From the NCBI GenBank assembly GCA_037176705.1, contig CM073898.1, positions 35,963,488 to 36,027,487 of the forward strand: 64,000 bases of DNA, given 5' to 3'. The position numbers and the translations under genes were made by a program. Origin of the DNA: Molossus alvarezi (lineage: Eukaryota; Chordata; Mammalia; Chiroptera; Molossidae). A model generated the notes under the pieces. It was not told the origin of the DNA. It did not search any database and saw only the letters and a list, made by a program, of their open reading frames with translations. Of the stretch, positions 45,212 to 56,830 are shown piece after piece. Each line of letters opens with the position of its first letter. Position 1 is the first letter of the stretch.

Positions 45212-45733
45212 TCCATTGATTTTTTAAATTGATTAATTTTTTATTACTGATGTCCCTCATTTTCCCCCCATTGATACCCACCTTCCGCCCGCCTCCTCCA
45301 CCTTTACTGCACTGTTGTTTATGTCCATTGGTTATGTATATGTGCATATTAGTTCTTTGTTTTATCTCTTCCTACCCCCTCCACCCCCCTTCCCTCTGAG
45401 GTTTGTGAGTCTGTTCCCTACTTCCATATCTCTGGATCTATTTTGTTCATCAGCTTATTCTGTTCATTATATTCCACAAATAAGTGAAATCACTTGATAC
45501 TTGTCTTTCTCTGATTGGCCTATTGCACTTAGAATAATACTCTCCAGGTCCCTCCATGTCATCTCAAAGGGTAAGAGATCTCTCTTTCTTACAGATGCAC
45601 AGTATTCCATTGTGTAGATGTACTACAGCTTTTTCATCCACTCATCTACTGATGGACACTTGGGCTGTTTCCAGATTTTAGCTAGTGTAAATAGTGCTGC
45701 TATGAACATTGGGGTGCATATAAACATCAAATG
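45212..45733 (-). mobile_element. 5'-truncated L1, 3'UTR and ORF2 C-terminus, antisense
   Basis: Antisense 3'UTR (about 45240-45475) followed by reverse-complement ORF2 end ('tgatacttgtctttctctga', 'ctccaggtccctccatgtca', 'atctactgatggacacttgg'). Diverged relative to 8782-9796, so an older subfamily. Confidence 0.88.
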
Positions 45734-45810
45734 CTTTGAATAATTGTGTATCTATAGGCTACATATTGAATATTCATTAATAGACAAATATTGAGAATTT
45801 AAAAAATTAA

Positions 45811-46053
45811 GCCCTGGCCTGTTTGGCTCAGAGGCTAGTGTCGGCACATGAACTGAAGGGTCACAGGTTTGATTCTGGTCAATGGCATGTACCTGGATTG
45901 CAGGTTTGATCCCTGGCCTCAGTTGGGGTCATGCAAAAGGCAACCAATTGATGGGTCTCTCTCTCTCTCTCCCTCCCACATTTCTAATCTCTCTAAAAAT
46001 TAATGAAAAAATATCCTCAGGTGAGGATTAAAAATAAATAAATAAATAAATAA
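45811..46053 (+). mobile_element. Ves-like SINE (type A)
   Basis: Head GCCCTGGCCTGTTTGGCTCA, diverged body, CT tail, intact sense stem-loop TCCTCAGGTGAGGA (46013-46026) and an (AAAT)n tail. No clear target duplication. Confidence 0.93.
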
Positions 46054-46879
46054 AAAGATAAATTGTTAGTGAGAAGTCCTTTACTTTATTAAATTCTAAA
46101 TTCATTGTAATAAAGAAGAATATGCTTTATTCTCCCCCTCTATTGTTTACAAGAATAAAAACAGATGTTCAAAGCATTTTCTTGGCCCAGAGAAATTCAT
46201 CTCAAGTTTTACTTGGGTATGCAATTATTAAACTCCTGCTTTTGTTTACTAAAAGATTTGGAATTTGAGAGAAATGGATTAAAGATTGGAAATAAGGGGA
46301 TAATTTTGACTTTCATAAAGGTAAATAAAGTGCCTCTGAACACTATAATTGGTTGAGGTTAATGTGGATCCCAACCAAGTCCTATAAAAGATTAATTAGA
46401 TGTATTTTCAGCACTAGAGGATGATTTCTGAGAGTCAGCATGGGCTAAATCCCATCAGTTTAATCCAGTTTTCCAGGTTGGTATAATTACTAGATCAGAA
46501 ATAAGGTCAATGTAGATTATACTATAATAAGATTTCCAACAGAGTCATATATTTTGTTTAAGAAAGAGAAATTTAAATTTCATAGAAGAAAAATCAGGAG
46601 GGTATATTACTGGTTAGTGGACTGCCCCAAAAGAACATTAGCTCATCAATTTTGATTTAATATTTATGGTTAATTTGTGGACTGAATGCAAATTTATCAT
46701 TGCTGTATGTTTCTCCTACTAATACTTTTTCCTGGAATTTCATTTCTCTGATATTAATTTTAATGTGCATTTTTAGGTAACATGGCCTGGCAACTCATGA
46801 TATCATTAGTTTCATCTTTTTCTGTGTGGTAGTATTTAAAAGTAGCATTAGAACTAGATTCTTTTTTTTTTTTTTCATA
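46054..46879. other. Unique DNA
   Basis: Nothing recognised. Confidence 0.45.
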
Positions 46880-48260
46880 AATACAGTTTGATATCTGCCA
46901 TTTTTTTGGAGAATTTAATACATTTACATTTTTATAAGTATTGGTTTTATAGAGATTATTTTCTTCAACATTATTTTTTGTTTTCTATTACCATGTGTAT
47001 ATTTATTTTTCTATTTATTTTCTTGATTAACTTGTTGAAAGATTTGATTTCCCTTTTTCCAATCCTGCCTTTTATATTCATGCTAGGTTAAATGAAATTA
47101 ATTATATTTCTTCTGTACTTCTTTAATGTCTTAACTCAAACAATTAATTATTAAGTTTCATAATACATATTCAAGCATATATACAAAACTTATGTAAGTA
47201 ACCATGGTGGGGTGGGGGAGAGAACAGAGGTTGGGCTTCCAAATGAAGGGGAAAAACAATAGCAATATAAATACAAGGGTCATGCTCCAAACATGGCTAT
47301 GGACAGCCATAACTGTTCAGTGTGATTAACACCCCATATTCGTGAGGTACTCAAATCAAAATTATTCAAAATTGATTTTTTTTTCTAAATATGACAGATT
47401 TAACTTTCAACAACCCATCTTATTAACTAGATTTAATTTTATCATTTTAAAGGTTATTTTCTCAGTTTTTGCCAGTTTCTGTTTATTGTTATATTGTGTG
47501 TGTCATTAGCCTCTTTTGAGATCATCTTGCTTTTTGAGATAATGTGCACAAAATGTTGGCAAACCCTCAAAGTCTTTATAAGTCAGAAAATGCCTTTACT
47601 TCGCTCTCCCTCTCTAATGAGAATTCAGGTTAGTAAAAGCCACAGATTGTGTGTTAACTTCTCTCAATACTGTGAAGGTGTCATTTCATTCTCTTCGGCC
47701 TCCTTTGTTGTTTTTCACAAGTCTGTGTCAATTTAATTGTTGTTCAATTGTAGGTAATCTCTTTTGTGGCTGTTGGCTTTTACAAATCCTCCAACCTTTT
47801 CTATTCTGCACTGTGAGGAGTTTAGTTAGAGATCTGAGTCTTTTAATCTTGTTTTTTTTTTTTTTTTTTTGCACAGAGTATACTTTGATTTGAGGCATAG
47901 TGTCTTCTCTGGAAAATTTAGAGCTATTATCTCTTCAAATATTGCTTTTATCTTATTTTTTCTTCTCCTGAGAAAGTTTTGGAATAATATTAACTGGATT
48001 CATTTTCTGACCAGTTGTTTCTAAAACTATGCTTCTTTATTACTCCTTTAACTTTCCTATTTATTTCTATGTATATTTTTTATAATGATCTCTTCATTCT
48101 TGTCCTATTTAGAGTTTATTTATCCTCTTTTTAGTAATTTCAATTATAAATTTTTTATTTGCAAGGTTCTAGTCATTTTTTGTTATCCGTTGTTTCCTGA
48201 GTTTTTCCTGTTTCATGATTTCTTCCTTTTACAATGAAAAGATTTGTTCATGCAACTTGT
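46880..48260 (-). repeat. Ancient L1 5' region (5'UTR/ORF1 side), antisense
   Basis: T-rich text such as 'ttttggagaatttaatacat', 'ttatctcttcaaatattgct' and 'tgtttcctgagtttttcctg' resembles the antisense 5' part of old mammalian L1s. No frame survives. 47100-47500 is uncertain. Confidence 0.5.
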
Positions 48261-48289
48261 GTTTTTGTTTAACTCTCATTCTTTGGGAT

Positions 48290-48320
48290 CGGGTGTGTGT
48301 GTGGGGCGGGGGGGGGGTGA
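48290..48320. repeat. GT/G-rich simple sequence
   Basis: (GT)n, then a run of ten or so G's. Confidence 0.8.
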
Positions 48321-48413
48321 ATTCTAGACCATATTTCTATATTCCCCCAACCCTACCAAACAGCGTTTGGGTAGTCTCTGTCATAGGAACTTCCAAACCC
48401 AAACACAATCTTT

Positions 48414-48545
48414 TTTTTTTAACCTTTATTGTTGAGAGTATTACCAATGCCCCCATTTTCCCTCCATTGTCCCCCTCCACCCAGTTCCTGCCCCACCCCA
48501 GGCCTTCACTACACTATTGTTTTTGGTTAAACATGCCTCTCTTCC
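48414..48545 (-). mobile_element. 5'-truncated L1 3'UTR, antisense
   Basis: Poly-T then 'cccccattttccctccattg' and 'cactacactattgttt', the antisense L1 3'UTR also seen near 8840 and 45250. About 130 bp. Confidence 0.75.
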
Positions 48546-48845
48546 TCCACCACACACACACATAACACACATACATACTTCCATCTGAGATCTTTAATGG
48601 TGTGTCTGGGTCTTTTTCAGTAACGATTGTTTGAATATTGCAGAGGCAGTCATTGGCTCAGTCAGTTGTTTGATTCCTTTCTGGTCAAAGTAGGGCCCTT
48701 TCCCTCCTACCTCTCTCATTCAGTCTACAACTTCCTACATGATATAATGAAACAGGTCAACCAACAGATTTTTGGTTTGTAAGTTTTGATTTAAATATAT
48801 ATCTTTGCTTTTTCTGTAAAATTTCTATCCTACCACATTGATTTA
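48546..48845. other. Unique DNA, possible decayed SINE fragment
   Basis: A short CA stretch follows the L1. 'ATTGGCTCAGTCAGTTG' at 48652-48668 with TGGTCAAAGTAGGGCCC downstream could be a collapsed SINE, but this is too weak to call. Confidence 0.3.
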
Positions 48846-48858
48846 AGAAGTGAGTCTA

Positions 48859-49113
48859 GCCCTGGCTGGTTTGGCTCAGCGGTTAGAGCATCGGCCTGTG
48901 GTCCAGAGAGACCCGGGTTCGGTTCCCGCTAAGGGCACGTACCTCGGTTGCTGTTTGTCCCCAGCCCTGGTTGGTCGTGTGGGTGGCAGCCACTCGATGT
49001 GTCCCTTTCACGTTGATGTTTCTCTCTCTCCCTCTCTTCCTCTCTCTCCCTCCCACTCTATCTGAACAAAAAATAGAAAAATGTCCTCGAATGTGGATAA
49101 AAAAAAAAAAAAA
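48859..49113 (+). mobile_element. Ves-like SINE (type A), well preserved
   Basis: The least decayed type A copy: head GCCCTGGCTGGTTTGGCTCA, intact A box, B box GGGTTCGGTTCCCGC, GGGCACGTACCTCGGTTGC, CT tail, decayed stem-loop and 16 A's. Target duplications AGAAGTGAGTCTA (48846-48858) and AGAAGTGAATCTA (49114-49126), one mismatch. Confidence 0.97.
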
Positions 49114-49126
49114 AGAAGTGAATCTA

Positions 49127-49417
49127 CATTTGGTTCCCTGATTAGAAATGTACATTATCCCATTGGGAATTAACTCCTGGTCAACACTGTCTGATTTCAG
49201 ACACAAAGTCCAACATGCCCACGGCATCATATCTAAGCCCTACTTTGTGTTTTGTATAGTCTTGCTCCAAACCAATATTTATCTTGTTTTTGAGCTCAGT
49301 TTTATCTTTATTCTTTTCCGTTTTCAGGTATTATTTATCATTAGTGTGCATTCGGAGTAGGATATTGGGTGGGAGGATGACTAAGTGAAAATTCCTGGTA
49401 TCATCCTGAACCAAATT
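49127..49417. other. Unique DNA
   Basis: Nothing recognised. Confidence 0.4.
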
Positions 49418-49436
49418 CCTCTATTACTTGTTTTAT

Positions 49437-49618
49437 TTTTTCTTTATTGATTTTTACAGAGAGAGGAAGGGAGAGAGAGGGAGATGGAAACATTGATGAG
49501 AGAGAACATTGACTGGCCACCTCCCGCGTGCCCCCCACTGGGGATCAGCCCATAACCTGGGCATGTACCTTGACTGGGAATGGGTCGATGCTCAACCATG
49601 AAGCCACACCAGCTGTGC
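49437..49618 (-). mobile_element. Ves-like SINE (type B), antisense
   Basis: GA tract, body, head ending near 49618, with a small loss around the B box. Target duplications CCTCTATTACTTGTTTTA (49418-49435) and CCTCTATTATTACTTTTA (49619-49636). Confidence 0.93.
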
Positions 49619-49637
49619 CCTCTATTATTACTTTTAA

Positions 49638-50434
49638 ATACCAATTGTTTTATGTAATTCCCCTATTTTTGGACATTTATATTCCACCTACACAATTTGC
49701 TTAGTAATAAAATATACTATGAACAATTATTTGAAAAACAACTAAAAATATTGAGAGTGTCCAGAAAAAAATAGGCTTTGAGGCTTTGAGTGGTAAATAA
49801 CAGTTTTCATTATATATATATAATATATATATAAAATATAATATATATATAATATAATATATATAATATAATATATATAATATGTAATATATATGTAATA
49901 TATATGTAATATGTGTATATATATGTAATATATATATTACAGGGTATCAAGTGCAAAGGGAATTAATTTATTACTGTTTGTTGAAGTGAAGAGTCAGTTT
50001 GACTAAATAGGAAGAAACCCTGAGCTATGGTAAAAAGGAAGGACAGCCTGGAGATTCAGTGACTCTCCCAACCTTGGAGTTTTTACTCATAGACTGAGTG
50101 GACATTCAGTACCTTTTGAATGCATTTAAATGTGGAATACGTAGATTGATTAGAGTAGAAGAGCTGTAAGTCCTCCCTACAATTAAGATTCTGACTTTAA
50201 TTTACTGGAAATAGAATTTAGAAAATTCAGAAATTACCATTTAAGCTAAATTTACCTGATGTTTTCACCAACTTCCAAGAGCAAAGGGATGATATCTTGG
50301 GTATTTTGTCGATTAAAGCAATTTGCTGTTTATTTCAACTATTTTCTTATATAATAAGAGAATGATTTCTTCCTTAAATGCATAGCTTTGGTTTGTAGAT
50401 TATGGTTCTTTGAACTGAGGTTTACTGTATTTAT
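49638..50434. other. Unique DNA with a long AT array
   Basis: Nothing recognised apart from the TATA-rich array at 49813-49938. Confidence 0.45.
49813..49938. repeat. Imperfect AT minisatellite
   Basis: About 125 bp of TATATA/TAATATATA variants with occasional G, largely self-complementary. Confidence 0.95.
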
Positions 50435-50685
50435 TTATTTAATAAATACTTATATAACACTTACTGAGAACCAAAACTGTTCTAAGTGCTTCACAAATAT
50501 TAACCCACTTAATTTTCAAAAACTCGCCTGAGGTTGGTGATAATACTCTTCCCACTTTTAGAGGTTGTAGAAAACCGAGGCATTAAGTAACATTCCTGAG
50601 GTCACAGAGAGATTAATGACAGAAAGCATTACCATCCAGGAATTCAGAAACCTAAATCTCTGGGCTTAATCACTGCACTGGTCAA
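50435..50685 (-). repeat. MIR relic
   Basis: Antisense MIR, well preserved: 'acacttactgagaaccaaaa', 'ctaagtgcttcacaaatatt', 'aaaccgaggcattaagtaac', 'gaggtcacagagagattaat'. Confidence 0.82.
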
Positions 50686-52392
50686 CATAAAATCATTCAA
50701 TAAATCACAGCTACTATAAAGTTTTTTAGCAACTATGCATTTAATGTTGGAGGATACTGAAATTTATATACATGTTAAATTTGGAATAAATTCATTTTAT
50801 ATAATAATATACAATTTGATTTGTCCAGAATATATTAGCATATATATTATATATATATTACATATATATAATATATATAAAACAAAAAAGGGAAATAGAT
50901 ATGTTGCAATAGAATATAAAATTTAAATTTAAATATTCATTGGCATCTTTAAATTTATTCACTGCCTACTTTCCAAATGGGCTTAAGATGGTAAGAGTGG
51001 AAATTAATTGTTTAATACATGCTTTCCTTTCAAAGAAAGATTGTTAAAGTAATCATGTTAACATATAAGTTTCACTAAAGAATTCCAGGGTAATAAATCA
51101 CTTTATTAGGAAATCCAAAACAGCATTAACATTCTGTCCATGATTTACCTAGCAGCAGCCATACTTGTGGAGCAATTTGTATGGAAATTTAAAAAAATAA
51201 ATTCATATTGAGGTTATCTGAAGATGGCTACTTTATATGTATGATTTATGATCAATTGTGAGTATGGAGTTTATCATGGAGACACAAATAAATTTAACAA
51301 CCAATGTTATATTGATACATGTTCCCAAAAAATTGTGTCTCCATTCATGTTACCTCAAATTGTTGATATATATGTAAAATAATGCCATGGAGAATTTTCA
51401 CCATATCTAATAAATATGTTACAGATACACTGTTTACATGAAAGGATTCATTGGTATTCCATATCAAAAGCCTTTCAAATGTGTGAAAACGTGGATAGTT
51501 TTTTTTTCAGATAGACAGATGCTAAATTGATTTTGCTGCTAAAGGGAATACTTTTAAATTCTAATTTTCATTTATTAAATATAAAAAATAAAAGGCACAT
51601 TTACTTGAAAAACATATTCTTAGCTTTTTTTGCAAATACCCCAAGACATAGTAAGTCCTGATACTGTTTATCCTGGTGGTGGAGAAGAGGGGTGTAGATT
51701 GAGAAAGTCAAACTAATTAATATTGCACATTCTTCTCATTTTTCAAGTTTATGTGGAAATGTTTCTAATAATATTTAAGAGCTGGTTTCAAATTAAGGCA
51801 GTGGATTTGTTGGCAATAACCACTTGTTCTAATAAAAGGATAAAAAGTGGTCTATGAAATTTCCTGTAACTATGGCCAGAGCTCAATTTAAAATCTATTT
51901 GTACATACTATTGTAAATCAATCCTGATACAACTTTAACCTTTATTTGTCTGGGAATGGTTTTATGCCCATTTATATGACTGCCTTAGCAAGTAGAATAA
52001 GTCATGATATAACTGCAAATGAATTATCTCTCTGGTAATGGTAATTATTTCTAAGAGGAAATAGTGGCCTGCTCCCCTGAGTTATGAGGTAAACAGTTAA
52101 CAATGATAGTTTCTTTTCCTAATGCACTGAGTAGTATTTTCAACCCTTAATCAATGATGGGTAACTGGTACGTATTGGAGATCCCTAAACATGTTCTGAA
52201 TATGGCATTTGCAAAAATGGTTTCTAGGTAGGTTTTCCAGTATTATTCATTATATGACAACCATTGTGATAAACTCTTTAAATAATTATATAAGTACCCC
52301 CAAATCCCATGAGGTAAGCCCCACAATCATCATGGCTTTATTTTGTGTTATATGCCTAGTGCAAAGCATTTATAAGGAAATGAGCATATACA
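50686..52392. other. Unique AT-rich DNA
   Basis: Includes a TATA patch at about 50840-50880; nothing else recognised in 1.7 kb. Confidence 0.45.
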
Positions 52393-52408
52393 GAAAACAA
52401 CAATGTAG

Positions 52409-52630
52409 CCCGGCTTGTGTGGGTCAGTGGACTGAGCATCATCCCATGGACTGAGAGGTCTGGGTTTGGTTCCTGGTGAGGGCACACGCCCGGGCTGTGG
52501 GATCAATCCCCAGCAGGGTGTGTGCGGGGGGCAGCTGATTGAGGTATTTGAGGTATCTCTCTCACATTAATGTTTCTATCTCTCCCTTCCTTTCTCTCTA
52601 AAAAAGGAAAAGAAGAAGAAGAGAAAGAAA
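52409..52630 (+). mobile_element. Ves-like SINE (type B)
   Basis: Head CCCGGCTTGTGTGGGTCAGT, B box GGGTTTGGTTCC, CCCAGCAGGGTGTGTGC block, CT tail, (GAA)n-rich tail. Target duplications GAAAACAACAATGTAG (52393-52408) and GAAAACAACAATATAG (52631-52646), one mismatch. Confidence 0.95.
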
Positions 52631-52646
52631 GAAAACAACAATATAG

Positions 52647-53135
52647 ACATTTTCTTCCTGGAGTTCATAAACTGCTTAACTCTGTTGCAGAAGAACTTAC
52701 GATTTCACAGGCTCCAGGTCCCCATATGCCTAAACCCTAATCAGCATGGTAGTCAAATTCCATTGTGCTTGGCTATTGAGTAGGTCTTCTTGAAGTTAAG
52801 AGCTCTCCTCTAAGTACATTCACTGTGTACTACCATAAGTACTTTGGCACAGACTAAATATACATTTTATTTTAAATATTTAATCTTATTGTCTCTAGTA
52901 AGCATACTTTTATTTTATGTGAAAATGGGTTTCACTTTATTTCAGAAAATGCTAAACCATGAGATGTCATACCTCAATGTAAAAATACATTAGTGTTGCT
53001 TTGAAGTTCACAAGAGAATGCCCACATGGTCCACTGGTATAGCATGAACTTGATCTTCAGTGGCATGTTGAAACTACTAATTCACAAAATTGGAGTATTA
53101 CCACTGGATTTTTAATTTATCCATGTCTATATTGT
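52647..53135. other. Unique DNA
   Basis: Nothing recognised. Confidence 0.4.
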
Positions 53136-53151
53136 CTTTAATGTATTTTTA

Positions 53152-53220
53152 TAAACTGAACTGGCAACCTTTTGGTACATGGGAAGACATTCAACCAACT
53201 GAGCCACACTGGCCAGGGCT
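53152..53220 (-). mobile_element. SINE head fragment, antisense
   Basis: Reverse complement starts AGCCCTGGCCAGTGTGGCTC and reaches just past the B box, where SINE similarity stops. No body or CT tail. Flanks 53136-53151 and 53224-53239 (both ending TATTTTTA) agree at about 13 of 16 positions, a possible decayed target duplication. Confidence 0.8.
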
Positions 53221-53239
53221 CACCTTGAAGATATTTTTA

Positions 53240-55334
53240 AACAAGATATGTTTTAACTATTTTTTCACTCATTACTGGCAAACTGTCTTGTTTTCCTATC
53301 ACCTCTGCTATGCTCTTATAATACCGAATATGCACTATTTAGAGATGTTCTTTGATATGAATTACTGATTTATGCTGATTTATTCCTTAGGATAACATCA
53401 TCACATACCTCAAAGCTGAGATAGTTTGAGGTTCAAGTTCCAATTAGAGCTTTGTACAAATCTCTTCTACAGATAAAAGCATAGTAAAATAATTATTGCC
53501 TGGGAATTTCTAAAACTGTATTACAGCTCCCGCTATTGCCTTCTTGCCAACATGAACTATCTGCTCATTTATTTTAAATTAGAATGGTGTAGTTAACAAA
53601 GATCAAGAAGATTAAAAACTTGGTGTAAAGCCAGCATAGCATAGCATTTAGTATTTCCTTTTGTAAATATTGCTCTCCCATGCTTAGTTAATTGTTATTT
53701 AAGATACTATTGGATCTTTATAGAATGTTCACATCATTAAAAATTTAAGCTCGACATTAAAACATGTATGAAGCTCTGTCAAGTATAATTCATGATGAAA
53801 CTATGAAGAAATATGTTATTATAGTGTGTTCAATTTTAATGTCCATTAAATCCACTTGGTAAGTGTAAGTAGAAACAATGCTAAGTACAATTCTTGCTCT
53901 CATGTAGCCCTTTACATATTATAAAGAAATGAGGGTCTTACAACACCAATCAGTAAGTGATGAAAGAAAACCACACACAGCAGCGGTAATTTGAATGGGC
54001 CTTTCACAGAAATCTTATTATCTTCCGACTAGTGATAGTGCTGAACAGACATCCTGCCTCCCGCTTTGTAACCAAATGCCTGTGCATGTAGCACTGTGAT
54101 TACATTACTATCTTAGGCCTTAGATCATCTTCAGTGTAAGAGTTCAGAAAATCCTATTAAGAAATCATTTCAAGAAAATATAAATGTTCTTTGAAATAAT
54201 CTTCCTTGCTTTTCAACTTTTTTATATAAATGTCTTCTCTAACCCTCTTCTTGGGAATAAATCCACTTGTGTATATACTATGCAGTTTGTTTACTTTCTA
54301 TTTTAATTGCTCTCCTAACTAAATATAACACATATAATGCAAATGTTTGCCAAACTTCATAAGAGCTGTGTTTAACATGTATAATACTAGCATTTATAAC
54401 TGAAAAGGCCATTCTAAATTAAAAAAATGTTTTTATATTGTTGCAAAATTGAGATTTTACTTCTTCGCTGGCTAGAAGCTGTAAAATAGGCAAAGAATTT
54501 ACATGAAATCCCTCATTTTCGGCTTTAAGGTGAGGGCTCAGCAGAAGGCTCACACTCACCATACTGATCATAAGGGTAAAGTAGGCAATAGATAGTGAAG
54601 GCTTTGTATCTTCTAATAAATTTAAGTATTGTTTTTTTTCTCTTAAATGTTTATTGCTGTTTTCATTGTGAAGACCTCTGATTTACTCCCATATTCTGTC
54701 CTTAATCTTCACAGACAAGTTTAGAATTTTTGTGTGTCCAAAATTGTTGGCCATTTGTTGAATTTCTTCCTGATATCCTGACATGATTAACAATATGATT
54801 ATTCTACTTAAGTTACAATAAGTAAGCATAATTTGTGATGCCTGCCAGGTCCTAATAATACCCTTTCCTCTGAGAATATATCCACCCAAACTCCCACTAT
54901 TTCTGTCTCATAAAAATGAAATAGCACAATTATGGTCATCTTACAGAGCCTTGCTTTCTGGCCATAGCTACTCAGGGATAGATAACTGCTAGTCAGATCT
55001 CTTCGAAGTGAGAAAGATTCTAATTTAATTCAGACTGAGTTGTTTGCTTGCACTTAAGTTATACTAACCTGATAGGTGGAGGTGGGGGGCAGTTGCTTTT
55101 TACATGAAAAAGTGGAGAAAGCCAGTCTATACAAAAAATGAATAGATGTGCCCTTAAAGCAGGAAAGTGAGAGAAGAAGAGAGAAAGAGAAAAGAAAGGG
55201 GTGGGGCGGGCTAGCGAATTAGCTAGTCTTATACTTCCCAGTTCTTGGTTTCACTTACCTAAGAAAACAGTCACTTAAAAAATTTTTTTGATTGTTTTAT
55301 TAATGGTACTTCAATGGGTTTCACAGCTTCGTAG

Positions 55335-55400
<66 letters not shown>

Positions 55401-55889
55401 CATAAAGCAAAGATAAGTTCTCAAATTTTTGTTTTACCTTGAGGTACATGAGAGAAGTCACGTACTAAATCATGTGTTTAAATCCTATAGCTTTTCTTCC
55501 AGGTTTGGGAAACACACTCCAGACTTTTTAACTGATACTTGTCGCATATGCTATATAACTTGGTTTCCTAGGTAACTGCGTGAGTAGACTTAGTTGTAAA
55601 TTTTCTTTTTTTTTTCTTGGTGGTGGAAGGAGGTTTTCTAAAATATATACGTGGTCCAAGATCAGAAATGTCCTCTCATCTTTACCACCTCTTGCCCTCT
55701 GACCCCTCACAGAATCTGTGTTAATCTATTTCTAACTACGATTTGCTGTCTTCCAGTTCGCTCACAGGCCCTTATGAGCTTATTTCTAGCTTTATGACAC
55801 TCCCAGCTTATTCTACCTAATGAGTAATAAAAATGATTTAAAAATTTATACATAATGTAACATTATAATGTGAAACCATTATTTAATGA
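53240..55889. other. Unique AT-rich DNA
   Basis: 2.6 kb with no gene or dispersed repeat; contains the (AT)25 array and a purine-rich patch at 55165-55205. Confidence 0.45.
55337..55400. repeat. (AT)25 followed by T15
   Basis: Uninterrupted AT units at 55337-55386, then a T run. Confidence 0.97.
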
Positions 55890-56085
55890 ATTCTAAGCAC
55901 TTTGTCCTTTATATGTATGATTTTTTTTCTCCACAATAATCCCAGATATGAATATGATTTCTTTTTTGTAGGTAAAAAAAACTTAAGTTTCATGAAGGTA
56001 AATGACTTAATGAAAGTCAGGAGTTAGCAGGTTAGTGAGGTCAAGGATTGAATCTTTGTCATCGCCAGGCTCATGCCCTGAATCA
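55890..56085 (-). repeat. MIR relic
   Basis: Antisense MIR: 'aaaaaacttaagtttcatga', 'gtaaatgacttaatgaaagt', 'aggattgaatctttgtcatc'. Confidence 0.7.
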
Positions 56086-56680
56086 ATACACCGTGTAAGA
56101 AAACACAAAGGCACAGTGTTTAGCTTATATCTTTGTATTGAGACATATGGGGAGGCAGGAAGAGAATCAGACTCCCTCTGTTTGGGATCTCAGAGAAATG
56201 CATTAGTAGAGAAGGAGAAATTGGACCTGCAACATTTATCATCATGTCTTTATCTCTTAAGGTGGGAAGAGCCTTGGACATCCCTGTCTCAGCCATTACA
56301 TAATGTTTTCCTGGTGACAGGTTCTTCATAACAAATTGATTAATAATCACAACCAAGAATGCAGCCTGCACTGCCATTACCAGGGCAACTGCTCTACATG
56401 TAGTCTTTCCGGTTCCCTCCTCAATGTAGTTCACTGCAGAAGTCATCTATAAATAATGCTCTTTTGTTTCCACTTTTTCAAAATTTTCTATATACATCCA
56501 GAAAAGATCCTTGAATGAGCACCTAATATTTACATATATGCTAGAAAAGCTTGAACTTGGGACTTTTTTTTGGCCATTTAAGGTCATAGTGATTTCTCTC
56601 ACTTTCAATGTTCTGTAACATTCCACCTATGATAAAGCCACTGATACACCTTCTGAGAACATTAGGGATTGATGAATCCC
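56086..56680. other. Unique DNA
   Basis: Overlapping short frames on both strands (56035-56331 plus, 56120-56446 minus) match no known family. Confidence 0.4.
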
Positions 56681-56684
56681 ATCC

Positions 56685-56830
56685 TGTGTCATTATTTTCC
56701 AGATGAATAAACTGAGGGATAAAGAGATAAAGGGGGTTCATCTAGTGAACCACCTCATGTACAATTACAGAATGCAGAACAAGAAGCAGAATCAGGGTTT
56801 CTCAATCACAAGTCCAACGATATATCTGCG
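56685..56830 (-). repeat. MIR-like relic
   Basis: 'ttattttccagatgaataaa' followed by 'ctgagggataaagagataaa' is the antisense MIR core. Confidence 0.5.

Noticed and set aside
48645..48720. Another Ves-like SINE
   Set aside because: Only GGCTCAGTCAGTTG and a TGGTCAAAGTAGGG-like piece resemble the head; too short and collapsed to call.
48859..48945. tRNA gene, because of clear A and B boxes
   Set aside because: The same head recurs in all SINE copies with a fused body and tail and no cloverleaf-compatible 3' half; it is the SINE promoter.
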